From the NCBI GenBank assembly GCA_021287165.1, contig JAJTAY010000002.1, positions 1-64,000 on the forward strand: a stretch of DNA of 64,000 nucleotides. Direction: 5' to 3'. The notes below the pieces were generated by a model. That model ran no database searches, was not told the origin of the DNA, and worked only from the letters and a program-made list of their open reading frames with translations. The stretch comes from Bacteroidia bacterium. Lineage in GTDB: Bacteria; Bacteroidota; Bacteroidia; Bacteroidales; F082. Position 1 is the stretch's first letter; each line of letters begins with the position of its first letter. This document shows positions 37,587 to 46,055 of this stretch, piece by piece. The translations under genes and the position numbers were made by a program.

Positions 37587-38966
37587 ATGCAAAACCTTCG
37601 TATTCTTGTAGTTGACGATGAAGTTCGTATGCGCGAAGAGATCGGCGAATACCTCAGAAAGCGTTCCTATGAGGTGCAAACGGCTCCCGATCCCGGCGAA
37701 GCAACGCGATTGCTGCAGCATTACGATTTTGATATTGCAATTGTCGATATCAAACTGCCCGGCATCAGCGGACTCGAGCTGCTAAAGATCATCCGGGAAG
37801 CACATGCTCAGGTAGAGGTTATCATGATTTCGGGGCATGGCGATATGCAAAGCGTAATCGAAGCCATGCGCCTGGGCGCCATCGACTTTTTCCAGAAACC
37901 TTTCCGGCTGATCGAACTCAATCAGGCCCTGCAGCGCACACGCAGATTTATCGAGATTTCGCAACAGCTGCGTCAAACCAGAAGTACCCTCAACCTGCTC
38001 AGCAGTCAGTTCAGACAGCACAACGGTTCGGCCATGATTGGCAGCAGCGAAGCCATCCAAAAAGTAACAAGCCTGATGGAAAAGGTGGCCTCCACCGATC
38101 ATACTTCAGTACTCATCACCGGTGAAAGCGGAACAGGGAAAGAACTTGTTGCAATGGGCATTCACCTGCTTAGCAGCAGAAAAAACAACCTGTTTCACTC
38201 TGTCAACTGCTCGGCGGTAACCGAGAGCCTCTTCGAGAGTGAGTTTTTCGGACACAAAAAAGGTGCTTTTACCGGAGCAACCGAAGACCGTCAGGGCTGG
38301 TTTGAGGTAGCCTCGGGTGGCACACTCTTTCTCGACGAAATCGGCGACCTTCCGCTCGGTCAGCAGGCCAAGCTGTTGCGTGCACTCGAGGAGCGAAAGA
38401 TCCGAAGGGTAGGGGGGCATCACGAGATAAGTGTCGATGTGCGCGTGATTGCTGCGTCCAACCAGCCGCTGGAGGAAATGGTCAGCGAGAAGAAGTTCCG
38501 TGCCGACCTCTTCCACCGCATGAGTACCTTTGTAATACACCTGCCTCCATTGCGCGAAAGGGCTGAAGATATCGGCCCCATTGCCAATCACTTTACTGCG
38601 CTCTACGCCCGGTCGATGAACAAAAACATTGCAGGCATCAGTCCAACTGCGCTGCAAATGCTTAAGCAATACCCATTTCCGGGCAACATACGCGAACTTC
38701 GCAATATGATTGAGCGGGCTGTTATTTTATGCGATGGTCACTATCTTGAAACCACCCATCTGGCAATCAATGCCACCCCTCAATTTCCCGCTCAGGCAAC
38801 AGAAACCCCTGAAGAAACTTCGCTCGACCTTGATCAGGTTGAAAAGGAAACCATCCTGAAAGCCCTTCAGCGTGCGGGTGGAAACAAAACCACTGCCGCC
38901 CGCCTGCTCAACATCACCTGGCAAACCCTCGACCGGCGACTCCAGAAGCACGGCCTGAAGTTTTGA
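37587..38966 (+). CDS. Sigma-54-dependent response regulator, NtrC family
   Basis: 459 residues: receiver (about 1-120, Asp54 in AIVDIKLPG), AAA+ activator domain (about 150-375) with Walker A GESGTGKE, the sigma-54 contact loop GAFTGA, Walker B GGTLFLDEIGDLP and the arginine-finger region, then a Fis-type helix-turn-helix (KTTAARLLNITWQTLDRRLQKHG). It should activate sigma-54 promoters once phosphorylated by the kinase just upstream. Targets cannot be read from here. Tandem repeats begin about 27 bases after its stop. Confidence 0.93.
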   Translation: MQNLRILVVDDEVRMREEIGEYLRKRSYEVQTAPDPGEATRLLQHYDFDIAIVDIKLPGISGLELLKIIREAHAQVEVIMISGHGDMQSVIEAMRLGAIDFFQKPFRLIELNQALQRTRRFIEISQQLRQTRSTLNLLSSQFRQHNGSAMIGSSEAIQKVTSLMEKVASTDHTSVLITGESGTGKELVAMGIHLLSSRKNNLFHSVNCSAVTESLFESEFFGHKKGAFTGATEDRQGWFEVASGGTLFLDEIGDLPLGQQAKLLRALEERKIRRVGGHHEISVDVRVIAASNQPLEEMVSEKKFRADLFHRMSTFVIHLPPLRERAEDIGPIANHFTALYARSMNKNIAGISPTALQMLKQYPFPGNIRELRNMIERAVILCDGHYLETTHLAINATPQFPAQATETPEETSLDLDQVEKETILKALQRAGGNKTTAARLLNITWQTLDRRLQKHGLKF

Positions 38967-38993
38967 CAAAACACCCCTTGGTGATAGCGGTAA

Positions 38994-39086
38994 TCGGTGA
39001 TGGGTGAGCGGTGAGTAGTGAGTGGTGAGCGGTGAGTAGTGAGGGGTGAGCGGTGAGTGGTGAGCGGTGAGTAGTGAATGGTGAAC
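38994..39086. repeat. Heptad tandem repeat (GGTGAGC/GGTGAGT/AGTGAGT type)
   Basis: About thirteen 7-base units, mostly GGTGAGY or AGTGAGT, between the NtrC gene and the rplT terminator. The reverse complement of this word (CTCACC...) is the unit of the larger array at 55605-55832, so the two are the same family in opposite orientation. No coding sense is supported. Confidence 0.8.
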
Positions 39087-39124
39087 AGCGTCACGTAAGG
39101 TAACCCCAAACATCGATCCGCATT

Positions 39125-39274
39125 GTCCCGACAGGGACGCAATATCGGTAACAGGTAACCCCAAACATCGATCCCCGGCGTCCCGTATGGACGCAATACC
39201 GGTAATGCTAAACAAAGAACAAAGAACAAAAAACACAAATCAATTCCCGTCAGGGACGCAATATCGGTAACAGC
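39125..39274. repeat. Dispersed intergenic repeat cluster
   Basis: Three copies of a roughly 30-bp element with core GTCAGGGACGCAATATCGG lie at 39125-39155, 39179-39208 (degenerate) and 39243-39274. The first two are separated by a copy of GGTAACCCCAAACATCGATCC, which also precedes the first. A fourth copy lies at 63491-63517. The element contains the small inverted repeat TCCCG-N-CAGGGA. Confidence 0.7.
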
Positions 39275-39287
39275 TAAGCCCGAAAAA

Positions 39288-39319
39288 AAAGAGGTCGCAT
39301 CTTCCGACACAACCTCTTT
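39288..39319 (-). terminator. Intrinsic terminator of the thrS-infC-rpmI-rplT operon
   Basis: AAAGAGGT (39288-39295) and ACCTCTTT (39312-39319) form an 8-bp stem; on the minus strand it is followed by a run of Ts, 23 bases after the rplT stop. Confidence 0.85.
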
Positions 39320-39341
39320 CTTTTACGATAACTTTACTGAC

Positions 39342-39686
39342 TTACATCACTTTCTGCGCGATGGCCTTAAAAGCTTCAGGATTGTTCAGGGCCAGGTCGG
39401 CGAGCACCTTACGGTTGATCTCGATATTGGCCTTGTGCAATTTACCCATGAACACGCTGTACGACATTCCAAACTGACGTGCAGCGGCATTGATACGCAT
39501 GATCCACAGCGCCCTGAACGAACGCTTTTTATTGCGACGGTCGCGATAGGCATACTGCTGGCCTTTTTCCCAGGAGTTCTTCGCAACTGTCCAGACGTTT
39601 TTACGGCGGCCAAACTGTCCCCTTGTAAGTTTGAGGATCTTTTTCCTTCTGGCCCTTGATGCAACGGAGTTGACTGATCTTGGCAT
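39342..39686 (-). CDS. rplT: 50S ribosomal protein L20
   Basis: 114 residues, normal length; [18 protein letters not shown] and [22 protein letters not shown] are the L20 signatures. It binds 23S rRNA early in assembly and in other bacteria represses its own operon. It is the last gene of the operon and is preceded by a long hairpin at 39703-39741. Confidence 0.98.
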   Translation of the reverse strand: MPRSVNSVASRARRKKILKLTRGQFGRRKNVWTVAKNSWEKGQQYAYRDRRNKKRSFRALWIMRINAAARQFGMSYSVFMGKLHKANIEINRKVLADLALNNPEAFKAIAQKVM

Positions 39687-39702
39687 TTTACTTCATTTTT
39701 TC

Positions 39703-39741
39703 GCCATAGCGCCTCCCCACGGAGAACTTGGAAGCTATGGC
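39703..39741 (-). promoter_or_regulatory. Structured leader hairpin in front of rplT
   Basis: GCCATAGC (39703-39710) and GCTATGGC (39734-39741) are perfect inverted arms; inside, CTCC and GGAG can pair around GTGG on the minus strand. The structure ends 16 bases before the rplT ATG and holds a GGGGAGG that could be masked. Ribosomal protein L20 binds such rRNA-like hairpins in other phyla, so it may be an autoregulatory site. It may alternatively be an internal processing or attenuation signal. Confidence 0.5.
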
Positions 39742-39761
39742 AAAGTTCAACATTGATTTAA

Positions 39762-39956
39762 TTACGCTTGAAGAAGCTCGCGGATGTTCTTTTCATCAGC
39801 CTTGCTCACCAGCGAAGTGTAGGTAAGATTGCGCTTACGTTTGGTCGACTTCTTGGTGAGGATATGGCTTTTGTAAGCGTGCTTCCTCTTGATTTTGCCT
39901 GTTCCGGTGAACGTGAAACGTTTCTTGGCACCGGATTTTGACTTCATCTTTGGCAT
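39762..39956 (-). CDS. rpmI: 50S ribosomal protein L35
   Basis: 64 residues; [23 protein letters not shown] and [14 protein letters not shown] are the L35 signatures. Normal length, very basic. Lies between infC (35-base gap) and rplT (75-base gap with the hairpin) in the conserved operon. Confidence 0.98.
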   Translation of the reverse strand: MPKMKSKSGAKKRFTFTGTGKIKRKHAYKSHILTKKSTKRKRNLTYTSLVSKADEKNIRELLQA

Positions 39957-39991
39957 TACTATGAGGTTTATTTGGGTTTATTACGAATGTC

Positions 39992-40546
39992 TTATTTTTT
40001 AGGGGCGATCATCATCATCATGCGCTTGCCTTCAAGCTTGGGCAACTGCTCCACCTTTCCGTTTTCCTCCAGCAGGCTCGCAAACTTGAGCAGGATAATC
40101 TCACCCTGATCCTTGTAAACAATGCTTCTGCCTTTGAAGAATACTTCCACACGCACTTTTGCACCTTCTTCGAGAAACTTTTTGGCATGTCGGAGCTTGA
40201 ACTCAAAGTCGTGATCGTCCGTATTGGGACCCATACGGATCTCTTTCACAACCACCTTGGCCGATTTGGCCTTTATCTCTTTTTGCTTCTTTTTCTGCTC
40301 AAAGAGAAATTTCTTGTAGTCCAACACCCTGCAAACGGGTGGATTGGCGGTGGGTGAAATCTCGACCAGATCGAGGCCCGCTTGTTCGGCGATCATCAGG
40401 GCCTCCCTGATGGGGACGATTTTGGCTTCAATGCCTTCGCCCACAACCCTCACAATGGGTGCTGATATCCTTTCGTTGATCCTGTGCGGATCTTCCTTCT
40501 TTGGAATACCTCTTTGCGGCCTGCCGGGGTTTCTCAACTGTGCTAT
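39992..40546 (-). CDS. infC: Translation initiation factor IF-3, probable AUA start
   Basis: About 184 residues. IF3-N (about 15-85; [37 protein letters not shown]) and IF3-C (about 95-180; [24 protein letters not shown]). There is no ATG. A full Shine-Dalgarno AAGGAGG (40555-40561) lies 8 bases before an ATA codon at 40546, with TTG at 40537 too far away at 17 bases. infC uses AUU in E. coli, which IF3 itself discriminates against, so an AUA start would give the same autoregulation. If TTG is used the protein has 181 residues. Confidence 0.9.
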   Translation of the reverse strand: MAQLRNPGRPQRGIPKKEDPHRINERISAPIVRVVGEGIEAKIVPIREALMIAEQAGLDLVEISPTANPPVCRVLDYKKFLFEQKKKQKEIKAKSAKVVVKEIRMGPNTDDHDFEFKLRHAKKFLEEGAKVRVEVFFKGRSIVYKDQGEIILLKFASLLEENGKVEQLPKLEGKRMMMMIAPKK

Positions 40547-40579
40547 GGTACTGTCCTCCTTCGTTTGTGAATAATCGGT

Positions 40580-42520
40580 TTATTGTTCCTGGTGAATTAT
40601 CGCTACTTCTTCCTGAATGCGTGCGGCAAATGCCTCCATTGTGAAAGTGCCAAGGTCGCCTTCGCCCTGCCTGCGTACCGATACGGTACCTTCAAGCTCT
40701 TCCTTTTCGCCTACAATAAGCATATAAGGAATCTTTCTCAGCTCGGCATCCCTGATCTTGCGTCCGGTTTTTTCGCTGCGCTCGTCAATCAGGGCGCGAA
40801 TATCGGAATTTTGGAGATAACTAAGCACTTTTTGCGCGTAGTTTTGATATTTTTCGCTGATTGGCAGGATGATAACCTGCTCAGGTGCGAGCCAAAGCGG
40901 AAACTTGCCGGCGCAATGCTCAATAAGCACGGCCACAAAACGCTCCATGCTGCCAAAAGGCGCCCTGTGGATCATTACCGGACGGTGCTTTTCGTTGTCC
41001 GAGCCTATGTAATACAGGTCGAAACGCTCAGGCAGGTTGTAGTCCACCTGAATAGTACCGAGCTGCCATTTTCGACCAAGTGCATCCCTGACCATGAAGT
41101 CCATCTTTGGACCATAGAAAGCGGCTTCGCCTTCTACGGCTATGGCATTCAGGCCTTCTTCCTCAGCTACTTCGATGATGGCGCGTTCAGCTTTGCTCCA
41201 GTTTTCTTCCGAGCCGATATATTTACCGGGGTTATTAGGGTCTCTCAACGAAATTTGTGTGATAAAATCCTTGAAATCAAGCGCTTTGAAAATTCGCATG
41301 ATTATTTTTATCACACCTTTAAACTCATCTTTGATCTGGTCGGGGGTGCAGAAGATGTGGGCATCGTCCTGCGTAAATCCGCGTACCCTTGTCAGACCGT
41401 GCAGCTCACCACTCTGTTCGTAGCGGTAAACCGTACCAAATTCGGCATAGCGAATGGGTAGGTCTTTATATGAGTGGGGCTTATGTGCAAAAATCTCACA
41501 ATGGTGAGGACAGTTCATCGGCTTGAGGAAAAACATCTCGCCTTCTACCGGAGTAGTGATCGGACGGAAGGAATCAGAGCCGTATTTCTCGAAGTGTCCG
41601 GAAGTTTTGTAGAGGTTCACATTGCCGATGTGAGGGGTGATCACCGGCTGATAACCGGCCTCTTTCTGAACTTTTTTGAGGTAAGCCTCCAGCCTTTCGC
41701 GCAACTGCGCGCCTTTGGGCAGCCACAGTGGCAGACCGGCGCCAACATTTTGCGAGAAGGTGAAGAGCTCCAGTTCTTTGCCCAACTTTCGGTGATCGCG
41801 CTTTTTGGCTTCTTCCAGCAGGGCAAGGTATTCTTCAAGCTCTTTGGCTTTAGGGAAAGTTATACCATAAACGCGGGTAAGCTGCTTGCGCTTCTCGTCG
41901 CCGCGCCAGTAGGCACCGGCAATGCTTGTCAGCTTAACTGCCTTGATGAATGAGGTGTCGGGCAGGTGAGGTCCGCGACACAGGTCGGTAAACGTTCCGC
42001 TTTTGTAGAAGGTGATCGTTCCATCCTGCAGGTCGCCGATGAGCTCGATCTTATATTCGTCGCCTTTTTCGGTGAAATAGCGCAAAGCCTCGGTCTTGGC
42101 CACTTCTTCGCGCACAAATTGCTGTTTTTCGCGCGCCAGCTGCAGCATGCGCTTCTCCACTTCGGCCAGTTCGGCTTCGGTGAGCACACGGTCGCCAAGG
42201 TCGATGTCGTAATAAAATCCATTTTCTATGGCCGGTCCGATGCCGAATTTTGATCCGGGATACAGCTGTTCGATCGCTTCGGCCATCAGGTGTGCCGAAG
42301 AGTGCCACATCGTTTCCTTTCCCTCGGCATCCTCCCAGGTGAGCAGTTGCACCCGGGCATCCGAGTTGATTTTGCGTGTGGCATCCCACACCTCGCCGTT
42401 CACCTTAACCGAAAGCACGTTGCGGGCAAGGCCTTCGCTGATACTGCGTGCAATGTCGAGGCCTGTAACGCCTTGTTCGTATTGTCTGACGCTGTTGTCG
42501 GGCAGTGTGATGTTGATCAT
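40580..42520 (-). CDS. thrS: Threonyl-tRNA synthetase
   Basis: About 646 residues, normal length. TGS domain at the N-terminus ([15 protein letters not shown]), editing domain with the HxxxH-type [12 protein letters not shown], class II core with [10 protein letters not shown] (zinc cysteine) and [32 protein letters not shown], then an anticodon-binding domain. The ATG at 42520 is chosen because the TTG at 42547 lies inside the -7 word. First gene of thrS-infC-rpmI-rplT, 33 bases before the infC ATA. Confidence 0.97.
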   Translation of the reverse strand: MINITLPDNSVRQYEQGVTGLDIARSISEGLARNVLSVKVNGEVWDATRKINSDARVQLLTWEDAEGKETMWHSSAHLMAEAIEQLYPGSKFGIGPAIENGFYYDIDLGDRVLTEAELAEVEKRMLQLAREKQQFVREEVAKTEALRYFTEKGDEYKIELIGDLQDGTITFYKSGTFTDLCRGPHLPDTSFIKAVKLTSIAGAYWRGDEKRKQLTRVYGITFPKAKELEEYLALLEEAKKRDHRKLGKELELFTFSQNVGAGLPLWLPKGAQLRERLEAYLKKVQKEAGYQPVITPHIGNVNLYKTSGHFEKYGSDSFRPITTPVEGEMFFLKPMNCPHHCEIFAHKPHSYKDLPIRYAEFGTVYRYEQSGELHGLTRVRGFTQDDAHIFCTPDQIKDEFKGVIKIIMRIFKALDFKDFITQISLRDPNNPGKYIGSEENWSKAERAIIEVAEEEGLNAIAVEGEAAFYGPKMDFMVRDALGRKWQLGTIQVDYNLPERFDLYYIGSDNEKHRPVMIHRAPFGSMERFVAVLIEHCAGKFPLWLAPEQVIILPISEKYQNYAQKVLSYLQNSDIRALIDERSEKTGRKIRDAELRKIPYMLIVGEKEELEGTVSVRRQGEGDLGTFTMEAFAARIQEEVAIIHQEQ

Positions 42521-42544
42521 GAGTGCAGTTTGGAAAAACGGCTG

Positions 42545-42552
42545 CAAAGGTA
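42545..42552 (-). promoter_or_regulatory. -7 element TACCTTTG of the thrS operon
   Basis: Consensus TAnnTTTG on the minus strand, 24 bases before the thrS ATG at 42520; drives the whole thrS-infC-rpmI-rplT operon. Confidence 0.55.
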
Positions 42553-42614
42553 CGAAATATTATCGTTAATCCATGTAAACCAAAGCCATTCAATAATTTT
42601 GTGCGTTAATTTTA

Positions 42615-43742
42615 ATGCGTCCCTTGTTTCAGCAAACAATACCTTTATTACCGGGCTGCCACCCTGAATGCCGGGCGTGCCGGCACAGGCAATTTACTCA
42701 GCAGGAGAGCCTGGATCAAAAGGCTGCGTTTCTTGCAACTAAACTGCATCCCTGGTCCAATCTGATTGCTCCGGTGAGGAGCCTCGACGGAGCTACCCGC
42801 TGGGGCTACCGGAATAAAACCACACTCGGCGTTCAGTTTGTGCAGGATCAATGGCAATGGGGACTCTGGCGCCGCGACCAACTCCTGCACATTCCCCACT
42901 GCCCGGTGCATCGCCGGGAAGTCAACCTGATTATCAATGCCCTGATGGCTTCGCTTCCGCCCTTCGACTTTGGCCTGAGGTGGTTGGTAATGTCGGGTAA
43001 ACAGCTGACGATGGTTGTGAAAAGCAAAGAATTTACATTGACAACCTGGCCTGATTTCAACTTGATTGATCAACTGAAAAAGCTTGCTTTGCAGGGTTTG
43101 TGGCTTCACATGAATCCTTCAACCGGAAAGCGCATTTTCGGAAAAGGGGGCTGGAAGCTGCTGTGGGGACAACGAGTCTCATCCGATGAAAGCGGATTGC
43201 TCTATGGCCCTGCGGCCTTTAGTCAACTGATACCTGAACTCTACGATCAGGCTTTAAACGAGGCTTTTGCATTTTTGAACCCCGACCAATCATCAGCGAT
43301 AATCGACCTGTATTCGGGCAGCGGAAGTTCGATAAAGCGATGGTCTGATGCAGGTGCTCAGGTTATTGGCGTAGAGGCTGTGCCTGAGGCGGTTAATCTG
43401 GCAAGACGGAATGTACCTGAGGCCGAAGTGCTGACGGGAACCTGCAAGCAGCGTCTCCCTCAACTGCAGGCATGGTGCGAAACTCAAACCAGGGAAGAAA
43501 AAAGTCTTTCGCTCTACGCCAATCCGCCGCGCACCGGCATTGAAGCTGAAGTGCTGCATTGGATTGCCTGGCACCTTAAACCCTTGCGAATGGCATACCT
43601 CTCCTGCAGCCCGGGAACATTGTCCAGAAATCTGGAGTATCTGACAGAAAGCGGGTATTCAGTAAAAAATCTTATCCCTTTTGACTTTTTTCCGCAAACA
43701 CACCACATCGAAACCCTCGCATTGATCGAAAGGTCGTTTTAA
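42615..43742 (+). CDS. Class I SAM-dependent RNA (uracil-5-)methyltransferase-like protein
   Basis: 375 residues, TrmA/RlmD family. Cysteines in CHPECRAC (about 15-22) plus a later Cys (HCPVH, about 95) resemble the 4Fe-4S site of RlmD. SAM region DLYSGSGSSIKRW; NPPRTGIE motif; catalytic-type Cys in YLSCSPGTLSRNL; C-terminal DFFPQTHHIETLALIER is the family ending. It is shorter than RlmD (about 430 residues) because the N-terminal TRAM domain is absent or reduced. Target (tRNA U54 or 23S U747/U1939 type) cannot be told. Confidence 0.85.
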   Translation: MRPLFQQTIPLLPGCHPECRACRHRQFTQQESLDQKAAFLATKLHPWSNLIAPVRSLDGATRWGYRNKTTLGVQFVQDQWQWGLWRRDQLLHIPHCPVHRREVNLIINALMASLPPFDFGLRWLVMSGKQLTMVVKSKEFTLTTWPDFNLIDQLKKLALQGLWLHMNPSTGKRIFGKGGWKLLWGQRVSSDESGLLYGPAAFSQLIPELYDQALNEAFAFLNPDQSSAIIDLYSGSGSSIKRWSDAGAQVIGVEAVPEAVNLARRNVPEAEVLTGTCKQRLPQLQAWCETQTREEKSLSLYANPPRTGIEAEVLHWIAWHLKPLRMAYLSCSPGTLSRNLEYLTESGYSVKNLIPFDFFPQTHHIETLALIERSF

Positions 43743-43769
43743 TCCGGGAGGGCTGATTGTTGCTATGGC

Positions 43770-45395
43770 TTAGTTTTGTTTTTCCAGCTTCACTCTTCTG
43801 AGATCGAGCAGATTTGTGGGATTGGCGTGCATGCCAAGAACCTGTTTGTGCACAAATCGCAGTACTTCGTCGTAATATAGCACGGCCACTGGCGCCTCGC
43901 TCATCACGATGCTGTCCATCCGGCGATAAAGCACGGCCCTATGGTCAGGATCGTTTTGCTGGCTGGCCAGTAGATAAAGCGAATCAAACGACTTATTGGA
44001 AAAGTGCGTATAGTTTGGGCCGGCGGGGGTGTGGTTTGGGCTGTAAAAGAGCGAAAGATAGTTCTCGGCATCCGGATAGTCGGCTACCCACGAAGCCCTG
44101 AATGCCTGCAAACGGCCTTTCGACCGCAATTCCCTGATGCTGGCTGCCGGCTGTATCTCTATCTCGGGCTGAAGCCCGACGGCCTGCAGTTCTGCTTGTA
44201 TAAACTTCAGCAGATCAGCATATTCTGCAGTAGTGCTTATCGTAAATCTCGCTCCCTGAAGTCCGGCATCCTGAATGAGTTTACGGGCTTTGTCGGGCTC
44301 ATAACGATAGCCCGCATAAGGATTATGCCCCGGTAAGCCATAGGGTATCATGCCGCCATGGCCGGGCCGTCCGGTATTGTTTCGCAGAAAATGGAGCATC
44401 TTTTCCCTGTTGATGGCCAGATTGATTGCCTGCCGGAGCTCGCGGCGAGCCAGCGGTCCGGCAACTGCCGCATCGCCCAGAAAAAATCCCAGATACTCTG
44501 TATTCAAAAATGGCTGGCGTATAAGCATTAAACGGTCCGACACCTTCTCGCGCAGCCTGCCGTCGCGCGTCAGCAATTCGTCCTTATACCGGGCATCGAT
44601 ACCCGACATGAAATGAAAATTGCCCTTCATAAATTCCATAAAGGCAATCTGCCGGTCCGACAGAAACCTTATGGCCACACCCTCCATGTATGGCAATCGG
44701 TTGCCGCTGCGGTCGCGCTCGAAATAGAAATCGTTACGCCGGAGCACCAGTTTAATGCCATCCTTCCAATAAGCAAACCGGAAGGGTCCCGTCCCTACGG
44801 GCTTTCTCCCAAAGGCATCGCCCATGCTTTCTGCGACCTCCTGCGGAACAACGGCGGCGTAAATCATCGAGAGCATGCCCAGAAATGGAGGGAACGACTT
44901 CTCAAGAACTATCTGCAAAACACTGTCGTTCAATGCTTTTATTGCGAGATATTGATCTTCCCTGCGCACATTGGCCATAATCCATGCTCCCGGTGACGCG
45001 GTGCGGGGATCGGCAAGACGTTTAAGGCTGTACGCTGCGTCCTGCGCTACAAGCCTGCGCGCCTGATCGCCAAAAACGGGATGCTCATGGAAAACGACAT
45101 CATCTCTCAATACGAAGGTATATACGAGGCCGTCTTCGGAAATTTCCCAGCGCTTTGCGAGCGAGGGGACGATATTCATCTGGCTGTCGAGCTCGACAAG
45201 GGTGTTGAAAAGCTGGTTGCAAGCCCAGATGTGTGGCAGATCCTTGGCAAAAGCTGGGTCGAGCGTGCTCAGTCCGGCCGACTCATTGTAACGGAAAATA
45301 TTGTCAGGCCCTGAAATTTTATTCCGGCATGTGGCAAGCAGGAGTGCCAGGGTCAATAAAACAAAAACCTGATTGATGGAAAGCCTGAAATGCAT
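43770..45395 (-). CDS. Peptide/oligopeptide ABC transporter substrate-binding lipoprotein (SBP_bac_5)
   Basis: 541 residues. Lipoprotein signal ends in LLAT-Cys (about residue 23). The body has SBP_bac_5 words: STLDPAFAKDLPHIWACNQLFNTLVELD, YTFVLRDDVVFHEHPVFGD, VGTGPFRFAYWKDG, LRQAINLAINREKMLHFL and WVADYPDAENYLSLFYSPN. It binds a peptide or similar solute. No permease or ATPase genes are adjacent, so it is an orphan binding protein in this window. Confidence 0.9.
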   Translation of the reverse strand: MHFRLSINQVFVLLTLALLLATCRNKISGPDNIFRYNESAGLSTLDPAFAKDLPHIWACNQLFNTLVELDSQMNIVPSLAKRWEISEDGLVYTFVLRDDVVFHEHPVFGDQARRLVAQDAAYSLKRLADPRTASPGAWIMANVRREDQYLAIKALNDSVLQIVLEKSFPPFLGMLSMIYAAVVPQEVAESMGDAFGRKPVGTGPFRFAYWKDGIKLVLRRNDFYFERDRSGNRLPYMEGVAIRFLSDRQIAFMEFMKGNFHFMSGIDARYKDELLTRDGRLREKVSDRLMLIRQPFLNTEYLGFFLGDAAVAGPLARRELRQAINLAINREKMLHFLRNNTGRPGHGGMIPYGLPGHNPYAGYRYEPDKARKLIQDAGLQGARFTISTTAEYADLLKFIQAELQAVGLQPEIEIQPAASIRELRSKGRLQAFRASWVADYPDAENYLSLFYSPNHTPAGPNYTHFSNKSFDSLYLLASQQNDPDHRAVLYRRMDSIVMSEAPVAVLYYDEVLRFVHKQVLGMHANPTNLLDLRRVKLEKQN

Positions 45396-45473
45396 GCTTT
45401 TTGTAACAGCTTTATTTCAGGACAATATTAGTCAATAAACCGCATCGAAAAGTTTGCAGGCGTCCTTATTGGC

Positions 45474-46055
45474 TCAAATACCTTTGTTGCCTAAGGCCCG
45501 GGCTTTTCGAAGCCAGACGTGCCTTTGCCTTTCGCCGGCAAAGCGTATGCCGCTGATGGTGAAGGTGCGCACAGGCCTGATGCCGCAGAAATGCAAAACG
45601 GCTTTGCGCAGCGAACGATATCCCGGAGCACCAAGAACCAGAAAATAATACCACCTGGGATTGTCCATTGTCATGATTAGGCGGGCCGATTTGCCTTTGA
45701 GCAGTTTGTCGGGGAAGCGGTGGCCGTTGTTGTAACGGAAAGCGAATCCCGGGAGAAAAACCCTGTCGATAAAGCCTTTGAGCAGGGCAGGGTAGGTGCC
45801 CCACCAGTTGGGGAAAACAAATACGAGATGATCGGCCCAGGCGATGAGCTGCTGAGCCTCGGCCAGATCGGGCTCAAGCTCCTGGTTGCCGCGATAACCT
45901 TTGCTGAAATTGAGATCGAAGCTGAGCTTTTTAAGCACGAGGCTGCGCAGCGTATGTCCGTTTTCGGCGGCGCCTTCCGTATAAGCCGCTACAACCTGAT
46001 CGGCAAAGGCATCATCCACGGGATGTGCGTGGATGAGCAAAATTTTCTTTGTCAT
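45474..46055 (-). CDS. NAD(P)H dehydrogenase (quinone)-like flavodoxin-fold protein
   Basis: 193 residues, Flavodoxin_2 family (KefF/MdaB/NQO-like): LLIHAHPVDDAFADQVVAAY binds FMN/FAD, DHLVFVFPNWWGTYPALLKGFIDRVF is the family core, and FCGIRPVRTFTISGI the C-terminal dinucleotide region. It should reduce quinones with NAD(P)H. It overlaps the lon stop by 4 bases and is probably translationally coupled to lon. Confidence 0.88.
   Translation of the reverse strand: MTKKILLIHAHPVDDAFADQVVAAYTEGAAENGHTLRSLVLKKLSFDLNFSKGYRGNQELEPDLAEAQQLIAWADHLVFVFPNWWGTYPALLKGFIDRVFLPGFAFRYNNGHRFPDKLLKGKSARLIMTMDNPRWYYFLVLGAPGYRSLRKAVLHFCGIRPVRTFTISGIRFAGERQRHVWLRKARALGNKGI

Noticed and set aside
38994..39274. Possible CRISPR array in the spacer after the NtrC-type gene
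   Set aside because: Units are 7 bases in tandem with no unique spacers, and the 30-bp repeats are only three, at irregular distances; no cas genes are nearby.
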